DNA from: Aquibacillus halophilus
GTDB taxonomy: Bacteria; Bacillota; Bacilli; Bacillales; Amphibacillaceae
Reading direction: 5' to 3'
Assembly: GCF_009649745.1 (NCBI RefSeq)
Contig: NZ_WJNG01000005.1
Span: forward strand, 1-64,000
DNA length: 64,000 bases
In this document: positions 18,369-26,392 of the stretch, piece by piece
How the letters are laid out: every line of letters begins with the position of its first letter
Numbering within the stretch: position 1 is the stretch's first letter
The notes under the pieces: generated by a model
Seen by the model: only the letters and a program-made list of their open reading frames with translations
Databases searched by the model: none
What the model was told of the DNA's origin: nothing
Translations under genes and position numbers: made by a program

Positions 18369-19124
18369 ATGGAAATAGAACTGAAAAAATCACAAAAAGA
18401 CAAGCAACTGACTGATGTTCAAGTAAAGAATTATATACTCTTAAGTCAAAAAGGTGATCAATCTGCACGAGACCTTCTTGTAGAAAAAAATGTTCGTCTT
18501 GTTTGGTCAGTTGTTCAACGTTTTATCAATCGAGGTTACGACCCTGATGATTTATTTCAGATCGGGTGTATAGGGTTGTTAAAGTCAATTGATAAGTTCG
18601 ATCTTTCATACGATGTTCGGTTTTCTACTTATGCAGTTCCTATGATTATTGGCGAGATTCAGCGTTTCATTCGAGATGATGGTAGTGTAAAAGTAAGTAG
18701 GTCCTTAAAAGAAATTGGAAACAGAATTAGGAAGAAAAAAGATGAGTTAACAAAGGATATGGGTAGAACACCAACAATTAATGAATTAGCCTTAGCTCTT
18801 GAGTTATCACCGGAAGAAATAGTCCATGCTCAAGAGGCTGCCAGATTACCACATTCCATTCATGAAACCGTTTATGAGAATGATGGCGATCCAATTACAC
18901 TACTTGATCAGATTGCTGATCAAGATACGAACTGGTTTGACAAAATTGCTCTTGAAGAAGCAATTAGAGAACTAGAAGAAAGAGAACGATTGATTGTATA
19001 TTTAAGATACTATAAAGATAAAACACAGTCTGAGGTTGCCGAACGCTTAGGTATTTCTCAAGTTCAAGTTTCTCGATTAGAAAAGCGTATTCTCCAATAT
19101 ATAAAAGAGCAGATTGGTATTTAG
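18369..19124 (+). CDS. sigF: RNA polymerase sigma factor SigF (SpoIIAC)
   Basis: A 251-residue sigma-70 family forespore sigma factor. Region 2 (NVRLVWSVVQRF, PDDLFQIGCIGLLKSIDKFD, YDVRFSTYAVPMIIGEIQRFIRD), region 3 (SRSLKEIGNRIRKKKDEL) and region 4 HTH (TQSEVAERLGISQVQVSRLEKRIL) are all intact. ATG 18369 is preferred because AAGGGG lies 7 nt before it; an in-frame ATG two codons earlier abuts that site. It directs early forespore genes, probably including dacF here. Confidence 0.95.
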   Translation: MEIELKKSQKDKQLTDVQVKNYILLSQKGDQSARDLLVEKNVRLVWSVVQRFINRGYDPDDLFQIGCIGLLKSIDKFDLSYDVRFSTYAVPMIIGEIQRFIRDDGSVKVSRSLKEIGNRIRKKKDELTKDMGRTPTINELALALELSPEEIVHAQEAARLPHSIHETVYENDGDPITLLDQIADQDTNWFDKIALEEAIRELEERERLIVYLRYYKDKTQSEVAERLGISQVQVSRLEKRILQYIKEQIGI

Positions 19125-19157
19125 AAGAGTTGTCATATGACAACTCTTCTTTTTAAT
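19124..19157 (+). terminator. Terminator of the spoIIA operon
   Basis: A perfect 26-nt palindrome (GAAGAGTTGTCAT and its complement, 19124-19149) is followed by TTTTTAATTT. It starts within the sigF stop region. Confidence 0.9.
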
Positions 19158-19255
19158 TTGGCTGTATTATAAAGTTTGATGCTCTGACACAATATCTATA
19201 GATTGCGTCATAACTTTTTGATAATTTTTTCACTTTTCCTTAATCGGCTGCGATT

Positions 19256-19432
19256 TGCGCTCCGGGCAGTCGCTTTCCGCGGGCAACGCTTCAACTTCCT
19301 CGGAAGAATACCACTTCCTTGAAAAAGGAAAACACTTTTTCTGCGTGCGATGTACCGCTTTCGAAGTGTTTTCTTGTCCTGAGGGATTTTCAGCCGTCGC
19401 TTTTCCCGCAGGAGTCGACTGCCCTGCGCTCC
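19256..19432 (-). repeat. Dispersed structured repeat, copy B (inverted) with flanking 8-bp direct repeats
   Basis: The element reads on the minus strand. Its ends are a perfect 9-bp inverted repeat, GGGCAGTCG (19264-19272) and CGACTGCCC (19416-19424). Immediately outside each end lies TGCGCTCC (19256-19263 and 19425-19432), a direct repeat. An extra internal hairpin pairs GAAAACACTT (19328-19337) with AAGTGTTTTC (19364-19373), making this copy about 50 bp longer than copy C. Shared blocks with copies A and C are CTCCTGCGGGAA and CCGCGGAAAGCGA. Confidence 0.8.
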
Positions 19433-19712
19433 AATCAACCATAATATAAGAGTAAACAGCTGTTGTGATATTGAAGTTATTAAACACAACATTATACTAC
19501 GTAAGAGATAAATAAAGACTTTTCAAAAATACAACCACTATTCTTAGAGAGAGTTAATTTCATTAACTAAAGGTTTATTGGTGTAAAATCTCACTTGAAC
19601 AGATAACCTCTCTAAGCTTCGGATAAACACTCATTTTCAGTTAGATATATTCCATGAAACTTAGCGACCATGGGTTTTATTCTTCTATAATCAGAACACT
19701 ACTACTAGTGAA

Positions 19713-19825
19713 GGCAGAATACGTAGACTCCTGTGGGAACAGCGTGTTCCGAAGACCCCGGAAGAAGCGTTCTTTTACTTCTGAGGAGGCTGAGGTCGTG
19801 CCCACGGAAAGCGAAGTATTCTGCC
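19713..19825 (+). repeat. Dispersed structured repeat, copy C
   Basis: Bounded by a perfect 10-bp inverted repeat, GGCAGAATAC (19713-19722) / GTATTCTGCC (19816-19825), whose sequence differs from that of copy B. Nested inside are GTGGG/CCCAC and AGAAG/CTTCT pairs and the shared blocks GAAGACCCCGG and GAGGAGGCTGAGG. No 8-bp direct repeat flanks this copy; only GAA is shared. Confidence 0.8.
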
Positions 19826-19958
19826 GAAACGGTGTATGTCATCCCATAAAAGAGAAGGTAGAAAGCAAATTACAGTCATAGTATCCAACTATATCTTGTT
19901 TCCTATTTTCAAAGGTCAAGGTTTTATTTTCTTAAGAATAACAAAGTTAAACCAAAAT

Positions 19959-19988
19959 GAATGATTAGGATGATTCCTACCCATACTA
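19959..19988 (+). promoter_or_regulatory. Sigma-G promoter of the spoVA operon
   Basis: GAATG (19959-19963), exactly 18 nt, then CATACTA (19982-19988) fits the sigma-G pattern GHATR - 18 nt - CATnHTA at every position. It ends 36 nt before the spoVAA ATG. spoVA is a classic sigma-G operon. Confidence 0.75.
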
Positions 19989-20024
19989 AGCAAACGAATT
20001 TCCGAAAAAGGAGGAAATTTTATA

Positions 20025-20645
20025 ATGGGAGGAATTATTTATTTAAGACTGAAAAAAAACATTGAAATTAAGGGTAACGACATAATCCACCTTAATGACA
20101 TTGCTTATATTACTGGGGATTCAGCCACCATTAATCAAATAGGAAAAACTTTTATATATGAAATAACTGATTCAGACAAAACTATTTCAGTTATTGAAGG
20201 TTTTACCGTTGTACAACAATTAATCCAATTATTCCCCAAAATTGAAATCCAGCTTATTGGCCCAACTCAATCTATTATAAATATAAAAAAGACAACTAAA
20301 ACACCTTCCTTAATATTAGTAATTTTGATTTGGTTATTATTATTTATAGGAGCTTCTATGGCAATAATGAATTTCCATTACGATGTAAGTATGCAAGAAG
20401 TCCAACAAAAGCTTCACTTTCTTATGACAGGAGAAAAAACTGAGTATCCACTATGGATACAAGTTCCTTACTCACTCGGTTTAGGTGTTGGAATGATTTT
20501 ATTTTTTAATCATCTATTTAAAAAGAGATTTAACGAGGAGCCAAGTCCTCTTGAAATCGAAATGTTTAAGTACCAGCAAGATCTTGATAGCTATGCTTCT
20601 TACTATCAAAATACATTGACTGAACAAAACAATGATACTAACTAA
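20025..20645 (+). CDS. spoVAA: Stage V sporulation protein AA
   Basis: A 206-residue membrane-associated protein of the SpoVA system, which moves dipicolinic acid into and out of the spore core. The N-terminal soluble domain (1-90) is followed by two membrane segments (about 95-113 and 146-163). The highly conserved stretches LLLFIGASMAIMNFH, QVPYSLGLGVGM and FNHLFKKRFNEEPSPLE identify SpoVAA. ATG follows AAGGAGG. It overlaps spoVAB by 14 bp. Confidence 0.94.
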   Translation: MGGIIYLRLKKNIEIKGNDIIHLNDIAYITGDSATINQIGKTFIYEITDSDKTISVIEGFTVVQQLIQLFPKIEIQLIGPTQSIINIKKTTKTPSLILVILIWLLLFIGASMAIMNFHYDVSMQEVQQKLHFLMTGEKTEYPLWIQVPYSLGLGVGMILFFNHLFKKRFNEEPSPLEIEMFKYQQDLDSYASYYQNTLTEQNNDTN

Positions 20646-21051
20646 CTTAATTCAAGTATTTATCGGTTTTGCTTCTGGCCTCATAGTTGGCACTGGATTT
20701 GTGGCGTTTTTAACTGTTTTAGGAATTATCCCAAGATTAATTCAATTAAGTAAGACTGAGCAATTTATGAGAACTTATGTATCCGGAGTAATTATTGGTG
20801 CATTCTTTGGTATTTTTCTCTCTTTTAGCGGGGTATCCTTTAATATTTCGACAATAGCAATTATAATCTGGGGAGCTTTTCATGGCGTTTTTATAGGCAT
20901 GCTAGCAGCCGCTCTCACAGAAGTATTAAACGTTTTTCCGCTATTGGCCAAAAGGGTAGGGCTTGAATATCATTTGCTTTGGCTATTAATGGCATTAGTT
21001 TTCGGGAAAGTATTTGGCTCTTTATTTCAGTGGATTATTTTTGTTAAATGA
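20632..21051 (+). CDS. spoVAB: Stage V sporulation protein AB
   Basis: A 139-residue integral membrane protein with about four hydrophobic helices, of the normal SpoVAB length. The family stretch GFASGLIVGTGFVAFLTVLGIIPRL is present. There is no clear ribosome-binding site; the 14-bp overlap with spoVAA suggests coupled translation. In B. subtilis spoVAC follows; here the next gene, 60 bp on, is spoVAEA. Confidence 0.92.
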   Translation: MILTNLIQVFIGFASGLIVGTGFVAFLTVLGIIPRLIQLSKTEQFMRTYVSGVIIGAFFGIFLSFSGVSFNISTIAIIIWGAFHGVFIGMLAAALTEVLNVFPLLAKRVGLEYHLLWLLMALVFGKVFGSLFQWIIFVK

Positions 21052-21110
21052 AAAGAATAATCATATTATAACGTTTTAACCATTGATTTCTTTGGTATGA
21101 AAGGACAGTC

Positions 21111-21686
21111 ATGATGAAACAAAATAAGAAAAAAGTAATCATTATCACTGATGGAGATGAATATGCGAAGAAAACCATTGAATTTTTATCAAAGGATATC
21201 GGTGGTACCTGCTTAGCTTATTTATCTGACAATCCAACGCATGTGACTCCAGAAGAAGTAATAAAAGCAGTCCATCAAGCTAATGCAGATCCAGTGTATG
21301 TACTAATAGATGATGCTGGAATTCAAGGTGTAGGAGCTGGTGAGAAAGTCCTATTGGCGTTGGCAAACGATCCTTTTACAGAAATTATCGGTGCTGTAGC
21401 TGTGGCAGCTCATACGAAAAATATGGAATGGTCACGTTTTACATTTGCTATTGATAATAATGGGGAATTAATTCCAAATGCAGTAGATAAAGAAGGTATT
21501 CTTGTACCTGATACCGACAGAATAAACGGTGACACAGTATATTTATTAGATCAGTTGAACTTACCAATAGTAATTGCCATTGGGGATATAGGTAAAATGT
21601 ACGGAAAAGATGACATAAAAAAAGGATCACCAATCACTAAAAAAGCAATTGAAATAATTATTGAGAGAGGTGGAAGCAATGAATAA
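21111..21686 (+). CDS. spoVAEA: Stage V sporulation protein AE, SpoVAEA type
   Basis: A 191-residue soluble SpoVA subunit, slightly shorter than the B. subtilis one. It has the characteristic start VIIITDGDEYAKKTIEF, the middle ADPVYVLIDDAGIQG and the end GDIGKMYGKDDIKKGSPITKKA. No membrane segment is seen, which separates it from the membrane protein SpoVAEB. Two adjacent ATGs follow AAAGGAC. It is coupled to spoVAF, whose start lies inside its last codons. Confidence 0.92.
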   Translation: MMKQNKKKVIIITDGDEYAKKTIEFLSKDIGGTCLAYLSDNPTHVTPEEVIKAVHQANADPVYVLIDDAGIQGVGAGEKVLLALANDPFTEIIGAVAVAAHTKNMEWSRFTFAIDNNGELIPNAVDKEGILVPDTDRINGDTVYLLDQLNLPIVIAIGDIGKMYGKDDIKKGSPITKKAIEIIIERGGSNE

Positions 21687-23160
21687 AGATAAACAAAAAA
21701 AAACTATCCCACCTAGAATAAAAGAAGTAGAAAGGTTTATGGAGGATAACGTGGGAGTTGGGACTTCTTTTGATGTTGGTTTTAGAAACTTAACCATACT
21801 AAAGAAGACAACTCATTTATACTATTTAACTGGACTTTGCGAAACCGCAATAATTGTTGAGTTAATAAAAAAACTTGTAGAAATAAATGATAATGAACGA
21901 AACATAAGAAAAGTACCAGAGATTATAGAAAATCGCCTAGTTCATCAACAGGTGACAAAAGCAAAATCAATGGACGATGTAGTCGATCAGCTTTTATCTG
22001 GATTAATTGTTATTTTTATCGATGGAGAAGATGAAGCTTTGATAGTTGACGTTCGAAGTTATCCTGGTCGTTCCCCTAAAGAGCCGGATACTGAAAAAGT
22101 AGTTCGTGGTGCTCGGGATGGCTATACTGAGAATATTATCCAAAACACTGCGTTAACTCGGAGGCGTGTTAGAGATGAACGTTTGCGTCATGAAATTATC
22201 CAAGTAGGTGAACGATCAAAGACTGATGTATGTATTTCTTATATTAAAGATATTGCTGATGATGGATTAGTTGACCTTATAAAAAAAGAAATCAAAGCAA
22301 TCGAAATTGATGGCATCTCCATGGCTGATAAAACCATTGAGGAATATTTGGTTAAACAAAGGTTTAATCCCTTTCCACTCGTAAGATATACGGAAAGACC
22401 AGATGTGGCTTCTAACCATCTGTTTGAGGGTCATGTACTAATTATGGTAGATACATCACCAAGCATGATTATTACCCCAACTACATACTTTCATCACGTT
22501 CAACATGCCGAAGAATACAGGCAGTCGCCAACTGTTGGTACTTTTATTAGGTGGGTAAGGTTTATTGGTATTTTTGCATCAATTTTTTTATTGCCATTTT
22601 GGTTATTATTGGTTCAAGAACCAAATTTATTACCTGAACCTCTTCAATTTATCGGTCCCAATGAATTAGGCAACATTCCAATTGTATTTCAATTAATAGC
22701 AGCTGATATAGGGATAGAATTTTTGAGGATGGCTGCTATTCATACACCAACTCCGCTATCAACTGCTATGGGTCTAATAGCAGCAGTATTAATAGGTCAA
22801 ATAGCTATTGATGTTGGTTTGTTCAGCGCGGAAGTAATTCTATATGTAGCAATTGCTGCAATCGGTTCGTTTGCGACTCCAAGTTATGAACTTAGTATTG
22901 CCAACAAGATGGCTAGGGTTTTTCTGCTAATTGTTACTGGTATATTTGGCTTAAAGGGTTTTGTGATAGGGGCTACTATATACATTATTGGTTTGTCTTG
23001 TATCAGGTCGTTAAATACACCATATTTGTGGCCTTTTCTGCCATTTAATGCGAAGGCTTTAATGCAGATTATATTTCGTATTTCTGTCCCTATGACAAAA
23101 GATAGGCCGAGCATCGTACATCCTAAAAATAATTATCGTCAACCGAAATTTAAGAGTTGA
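21679..23160 (+). CDS. spoVAF: Stage V sporulation protein AF (GerA-like membrane protein)
   Basis: A 493-residue protein related to the A subunit of GerA-type germinant receptors. The cytosolic N-terminal domain (1-290) contains YPGRSPKEPDTEKVVRGARDG and TRRRVRDERLRHE. A membrane domain of about four or five helices follows (residues 300-460). ATG 21679 follows GAGAGGTGG and is preferred to an in-frame TTG six codons earlier. It ends the shortened spoVA operon. Confidence 0.93.
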   Translation: MNKDKQKKTIPPRIKEVERFMEDNVGVGTSFDVGFRNLTILKKTTHLYYLTGLCETAIIVELIKKLVEINDNERNIRKVPEIIENRLVHQQVTKAKSMDDVVDQLLSGLIVIFIDGEDEALIVDVRSYPGRSPKEPDTEKVVRGARDGYTENIIQNTALTRRRVRDERLRHEIIQVGERSKTDVCISYIKDIADDGLVDLIKKEIKAIEIDGISMADKTIEEYLVKQRFNPFPLVRYTERPDVASNHLFEGHVLIMVDTSPSMIITPTTYFHHVQHAEEYRQSPTVGTFIRWVRFIGIFASIFLLPFWLLLVQEPNLLPEPLQFIGPNELGNIPIVFQLIAADIGIEFLRMAAIHTPTPLSTAMGLIAAVLIGQIAIDVGLFSAEVILYVAIAAIGSFATPSYELSIANKMARVFLLIVTGIFGLKGFVIGATIYIIGLSCIRSLNTPYLWPFLPFNAKALMQIIFRISVPMTKDRPSIVHPKNNYRQPKFKS

Positions 23161-23246
23161 ACCATTTGTACTGATGTGTTAAATTAATTCTATCTATAAA
23201 CACTGTGTTTTTTAAAAAAAGTTAAAAAAGATGGCAACATTACTAT

Positions 23247-23320
23247 TATCCCTTGTCCACACCATTTCTATTATTTTTAACTAATAATAGCTAGTGGTGA
23301 TAAGGGATTTTGATTTGTTC
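23247..23320 (+). terminator. Three-tier hairpin between spoVAF and lysA (terminator or attenuator)
   Basis: Nested pairs ATCCCTT/AAGGGAT, CACCA/TGGTG and CTATTATT/AATAATAG form one long imperfect stem (about 23248-23308), followed by a T-rich stretch. It can end the spoVA transcript. A role as a lysA leader is possible, but the lysine riboswitch signature is absent. Confidence 0.6.
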
Positions 23321-23356
23321 TTATACAGTGTGTCCTATCCTTTGGAGGTGTAACAA

Positions 23357-24655
23357 ATGAACCATCCTTATAAGTTAAACGAACAAGGTCATTTAATGAT
23401 AGATGGAGTAGATACTACTTACTTAGCAGAAAAATATGGTACGCCTCTATTTGTGTATGATGTCACAGCGATACGAAAAAATGCTCAGGCTTTTATAAAA
23501 ACATTTGAGAGCCTACGAGTAAAAGCACAAGTCGCATATGCTAGTAAGGCCTTTGCTTCCGTTGCTATGTTGCAAGTTGCTAAGCAAGAAAATTTAAGTC
23601 TTGATGTTGTTTCTCAAGGAGAATTATACACAGCTCTTCAAGCAGAATTTCCTGTAGAAAAAATCCACATGCACGGAAACAATAAGAGCTATCAAGAATT
23701 GGAAATGGCTGTTCAGCATGATATTGGTTGCATTGTTATTGATAATTTCTTTGAAATCGAATTGCTGAGAGAAATTCTTGAAAAAAACCAAACAACAGTA
23801 AATGTATTAATTCGAGTTACTCCTGGAATTGAGGCACATACTCATGATTACATTTTAACTGGAAATGAAGACTCTAAATTTGGATTTGATTTATCAAATG
23901 GGCAAGCAGAACAGGCATTTACAATATTAAATGAAATCGACTCAATCAATGTCAAAGGATTACACTGTCATATTGGCTCACAAATCTTTGAAACAGATGG
24001 GTTTGTCATGGCTGTTCAACGATTATTTCAAAAATTAAGTGAGTGGAGTCAAAAATATCACTTCACATCAGAAGTGTTAAATCTTGGTGGTGGATTTGGA
24101 ATACGTTATACTGATGAAGATGATCCGTTACCACTAGAAAATTATGTTGAAGCACTCGTAAAAGAAGTAAAAAAACAAACGGATCACTACCAAATGCCTT
24201 TTCCTGAGATATGGATAGAACCTGGGCGTTCTATTGTAGGAAATACAGGAATAACTCTTTACAGCTTAGGTTCAAAAAAAGAAATTCCTGGAATTCGGAA
24301 CTATGTTTCTGTTGATGGTGGTATGACAGATAATATTAGGCCAGCTCTTTATCAGGCTAAGTATGATGCATTGATTGCTAATAAAGCAGACCATCCATTA
24401 ACTGAAAAAGTTTCTATTGCTGGTAAATGCTGTGAGTCTGGAGATATGTTAATATGGGACTTAGATGTTCCCTCAATTGAACATGGTGACTTTTTAGCGG
24501 TTTTTAGTACTGGTGCATATGGGTATTCCATGTCTAATCACTACAACCGTTTCCCAAAAGCAGCTGTTGTATTTGTTGAAAATGGGGAAGATAAGCTAGT
24601 GATTCAGAGAGAAGCGTATCAAGATTTAGCACGTAATGATTTGTCATACGAATAA
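23357..24655 (+). CDS. lysA: Diaminopimelate decarboxylase
   Basis: A 432-residue PLP enzyme (alanine-racemase fold type III) that converts meso-diaminopimelate to lysine, the last step of lysine synthesis. K64 in AYASKAF carries the PLP; the family also needs HCHIGSQIF (about 203), the GGGFG loop and CCESGDML near the C-terminus, all present. ATG follows TTTGGAGG. The spoVA-lysA order matches B. subtilis. Confidence 0.96.
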   Translation: MNHPYKLNEQGHLMIDGVDTTYLAEKYGTPLFVYDVTAIRKNAQAFIKTFESLRVKAQVAYASKAFASVAMLQVAKQENLSLDVVSQGELYTALQAEFPVEKIHMHGNNKSYQELEMAVQHDIGCIVIDNFFEIELLREILEKNQTTVNVLIRVTPGIEAHTHDYILTGNEDSKFGFDLSNGQAEQAFTILNEIDSINVKGLHCHIGSQIFETDGFVMAVQRLFQKLSEWSQKYHFTSEVLNLGGGFGIRYTDEDDPLPLENYVEALVKEVKKQTDHYQMPFPEIWIEPGRSIVGNTGITLYSLGSKKEIPGIRNYVSVDGGMTDNIRPALYQAKYDALIANKADHPLTEKVSIAGKCCESGDMLIWDLDVPSIEHGDFLAVFSTGAYGYSMSNHYNRFPKAAVVFVENGEDKLVIQREAYQDLARNDLSYE

Positions 24656-24670
24656 CAAGGAGGAATTAAC

Positions 24671-25105
24671 ATGAAACAAGCCACAATTGAATTTGAAAAT
24701 GGAGAATTTATTTTAATTGAAATGTATGAAGAAGCAGCACCAAACACTGTAGCTAACTTTGAAAAGCTAGCTAATAGTGAATTTTATGATGGAGTCATTT
24801 TTCATAGAGTAATTCCAGGATTTGTTGCCCAAGGTGGAGATCCAACTGGTACTGGCGGTGGCGGTCCTGGTTACACAATTAAATGTGAAACAGAAGGAAA
24901 TCCTCACAAACACGTTGCTGGATCATTATCCATGGCGCACGCAGGTAAAGATACTGGTGGAAGCCAATTTTTCCTTGTTCATGAAGCTCAGCCACATCTG
25001 AATGGAGTCCACACTGTTTTTGGACAAGTAACAGAAGGATTGGATACGGTGTTACGTATTAAACAAGGTGACGCAATGAAAAAGGTTCGCGTAGAGGAAA
25101 AATAA
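24671..25105 (+). CDS. ppiB: Cyclophilin-type peptidyl-prolyl cis-trans isomerase
   Basis: A 144-residue cytosolic cyclophilin. The active-site segments [24 protein letters not shown] and [18 protein letters not shown] are complete, with the catalytic Arg in FHRVI. It is 15 bp behind lysA with its own AAGGAGG and is followed by a terminator, so it is likely co-transcribed with lysA. Confidence 0.95.
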   Translation: MKQATIEFENGEFILIEMYEEAAPNTVANFEKLANSEFYDGVIFHRVIPGFVAQGGDPTGTGGGGPGYTIKCETEGNPHKHVAGSLSMAHAGKDTGGSQFFLVHEAQPHLNGVHTVFGQVTEGLDTVLRIKQGDAMKKVRVEEK

Positions 25106-25110
25106 AAAGT

Positions 25111-25150
25111 GAGTCCTAGGGTGAGAATCCTAGGCTCGTTTTTTATTTTG
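25111..25150 (+). terminator. Terminator after ppiB
   Basis: The stem GAGTCCTAGG / CCTAGGCTC has an 8-nt loop and a bulged T, followed by GTTTTTTATTTTG. Confidence 0.88.
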
Positions 25151-25369
25151 CTATTTTTTTTTTACAATTGCTGTAAATTAACATAGACAAGATCACATCT
25201 TTAGCTATAGTTTAAAGAAATTGTTCACATAAATTATGACTTTTTTCTAAAAAATAGTAGTATTATTTGTAATGGATGAGGTATCATGTATAAATAACTA
25301 GTAACAATTAGATAAAACACTACTATTTTTATCAATTCGTTAATGGTGTTCATAAAGGACTGTTTAAAA

Positions 25370-25465
25370 TTGGATCAAAAGAAGAAAAACTGGATTTTGT
25401 TTGGAGTACTTTTACTATTAGGTACAATTTGGGGTATAGCCTATTGGTTTATTTTTGTTTTGTGA
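25370..25465 (+). CDS. Possible 31-residue single-span membrane protein
   Basis: From a TTG at 25370 the frame gives MDQKKKNWILFGVLLLLGT and then IWGIAYWFIFVL before a stop. This is a short basic head followed by one clean transmembrane helix. AAAGGA lies about 13 nt upstream, a little far. It occupies the space where the riboflavin genes lie in B. subtilis. No family is recognised; it could be chance in AT-rich DNA. Confidence 0.35.
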   Translation: MDQKKKNWILFGVLLLLGTIWGIAYWFIFVL

Positions 25466-25480
25466 TGGCTTTAGAAACTA

Positions 25481-25510
25481 TTGACAATTATAGAATAATA
25501 AGTCATTAAT
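25481..25510 (+). promoter_or_regulatory. Candidate sigma-A promoter upstream of ribT
   Basis: TTGACA (25481-25486) with ATTAAT 18 nt downstream. The -35 is consensus, the -10 is weak. It lies about 130 bp before ribT; the intervening DNA shows no FMN riboswitch. Confidence 0.3.
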
Positions 25511-25627
25511 TAAGTGTGTTCGAAGAGACTGTGTGAATTTTTATCAACAGGACTATAGATTTTATGAAATATTAAGAGGTCAGGTTATTTAAGCTTTCAC
25601 TAAGCAGATAAGTTATTTCTATAATGA

Positions 25628-26002
<375 letters not shown>

Positions 26003-26009
26003 CATTTTT

Positions 26010-26041
26010 AATGTCAGCTCTTTTAGGGTTGGCATTTTTTC
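26010..26041 (+). terminator. Terminator of ribT
   Basis: The 11-bp stem AATGTCAGCTC / GGGTTGGCATT pairs throughout when G-T pairs are allowed, followed by TTTTTT. Confidence 0.82.
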
Positions 26042-26095
26042 ATGTGTACGTTTATAGTTGAGATGAAAATTAACATTTCATTTCCTAAGAAAGAT

Positions 26096-26127
26096 GACCT
26101 TTGCTATATTTAAATATAGCAAAGGTC
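26096..26127 (-). terminator. Palindrome downstream of the YjcZ-like gene
   Basis: A perfect 16-bp inverted repeat without a loop (GACCTTTGCTATATTT and its complement) lies 12 bp past the stop of the minus-strand micro-gene. Only a short T-rich stretch follows on that strand. Confidence 0.6.
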
Positions 26128-26139
26128 AAAAATTGTTAT

Positions 26140-26223
26140 TTATAACCAAGCAGCACCAACAATAATTAAAAGAATAAACAATACAACAATTAACGCGAAT
26201 CCACCGCCATAAGTTGCAGACAT
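26140..26223 (-). CDS. YjcZ family sporulation micro-protein
   Basis: Reads MSATYGGGFALIVVLFILLI then IVGAAWL, 27 residues: a Tyr/Gly-rich head (YGGGFALIVVLFILL) and one transmembrane helix, the hallmark of the YjcZ/YosG-type small sporulation proteins. It has a perfect AAGGAGG ribosome-binding site about 7 nt before ATG. It lies alone on the minus strand between ribT and scpA. Members of this family are spore-associated; the function is unknown. Confidence 0.85.
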   Translation of the reverse strand: MSATYGGGFALIVVLFILLIIVGAAWL

Positions 26224-26392
26224 TTTAACTCCTCCTTTTTAAAAATAACTATATATTCTTTACAGTAACAACCTATGTGAGGATTTATATTTTTGTATAG
26301 GCAAAGATACCAGGAATTTTTTTAATTTAATATTATAAATAAATAATTACATAACATTGAAAATACAGTATTTTACTAGGAGGAAAGGTTAT

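Larger units (their letters stand above)
19158..20024. other. Long intergenic gap between sigF and spoVAA
   Basis: About 870 bp without a credible gene. It holds an inverted copy (19264-19424) and a direct copy (19713-19825) of the structured dispersed repeat, then the sigma-G promoter of spoVAA. Open frames of 60-95 codons here come from the repeats and have no ribosome-binding site. The 19433-19712 stretch between the repeats is AT-rich with no recognised element. In B. subtilis these operons lie much closer together. Confidence 0.7.

Noticed and set aside
19208-19881. Open frames of 64-94 codons on both strands
   Set aside because: They coincide with the structured repeats, have no ribosome-binding sites, and show Arg/Pro/Ser-rich composition typical of translated repeats.
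23161-23356. Lysine riboswitch before lysA
   Set aside because: The conserved core of the L-box (AGAGGTGC and related segments) is not present.
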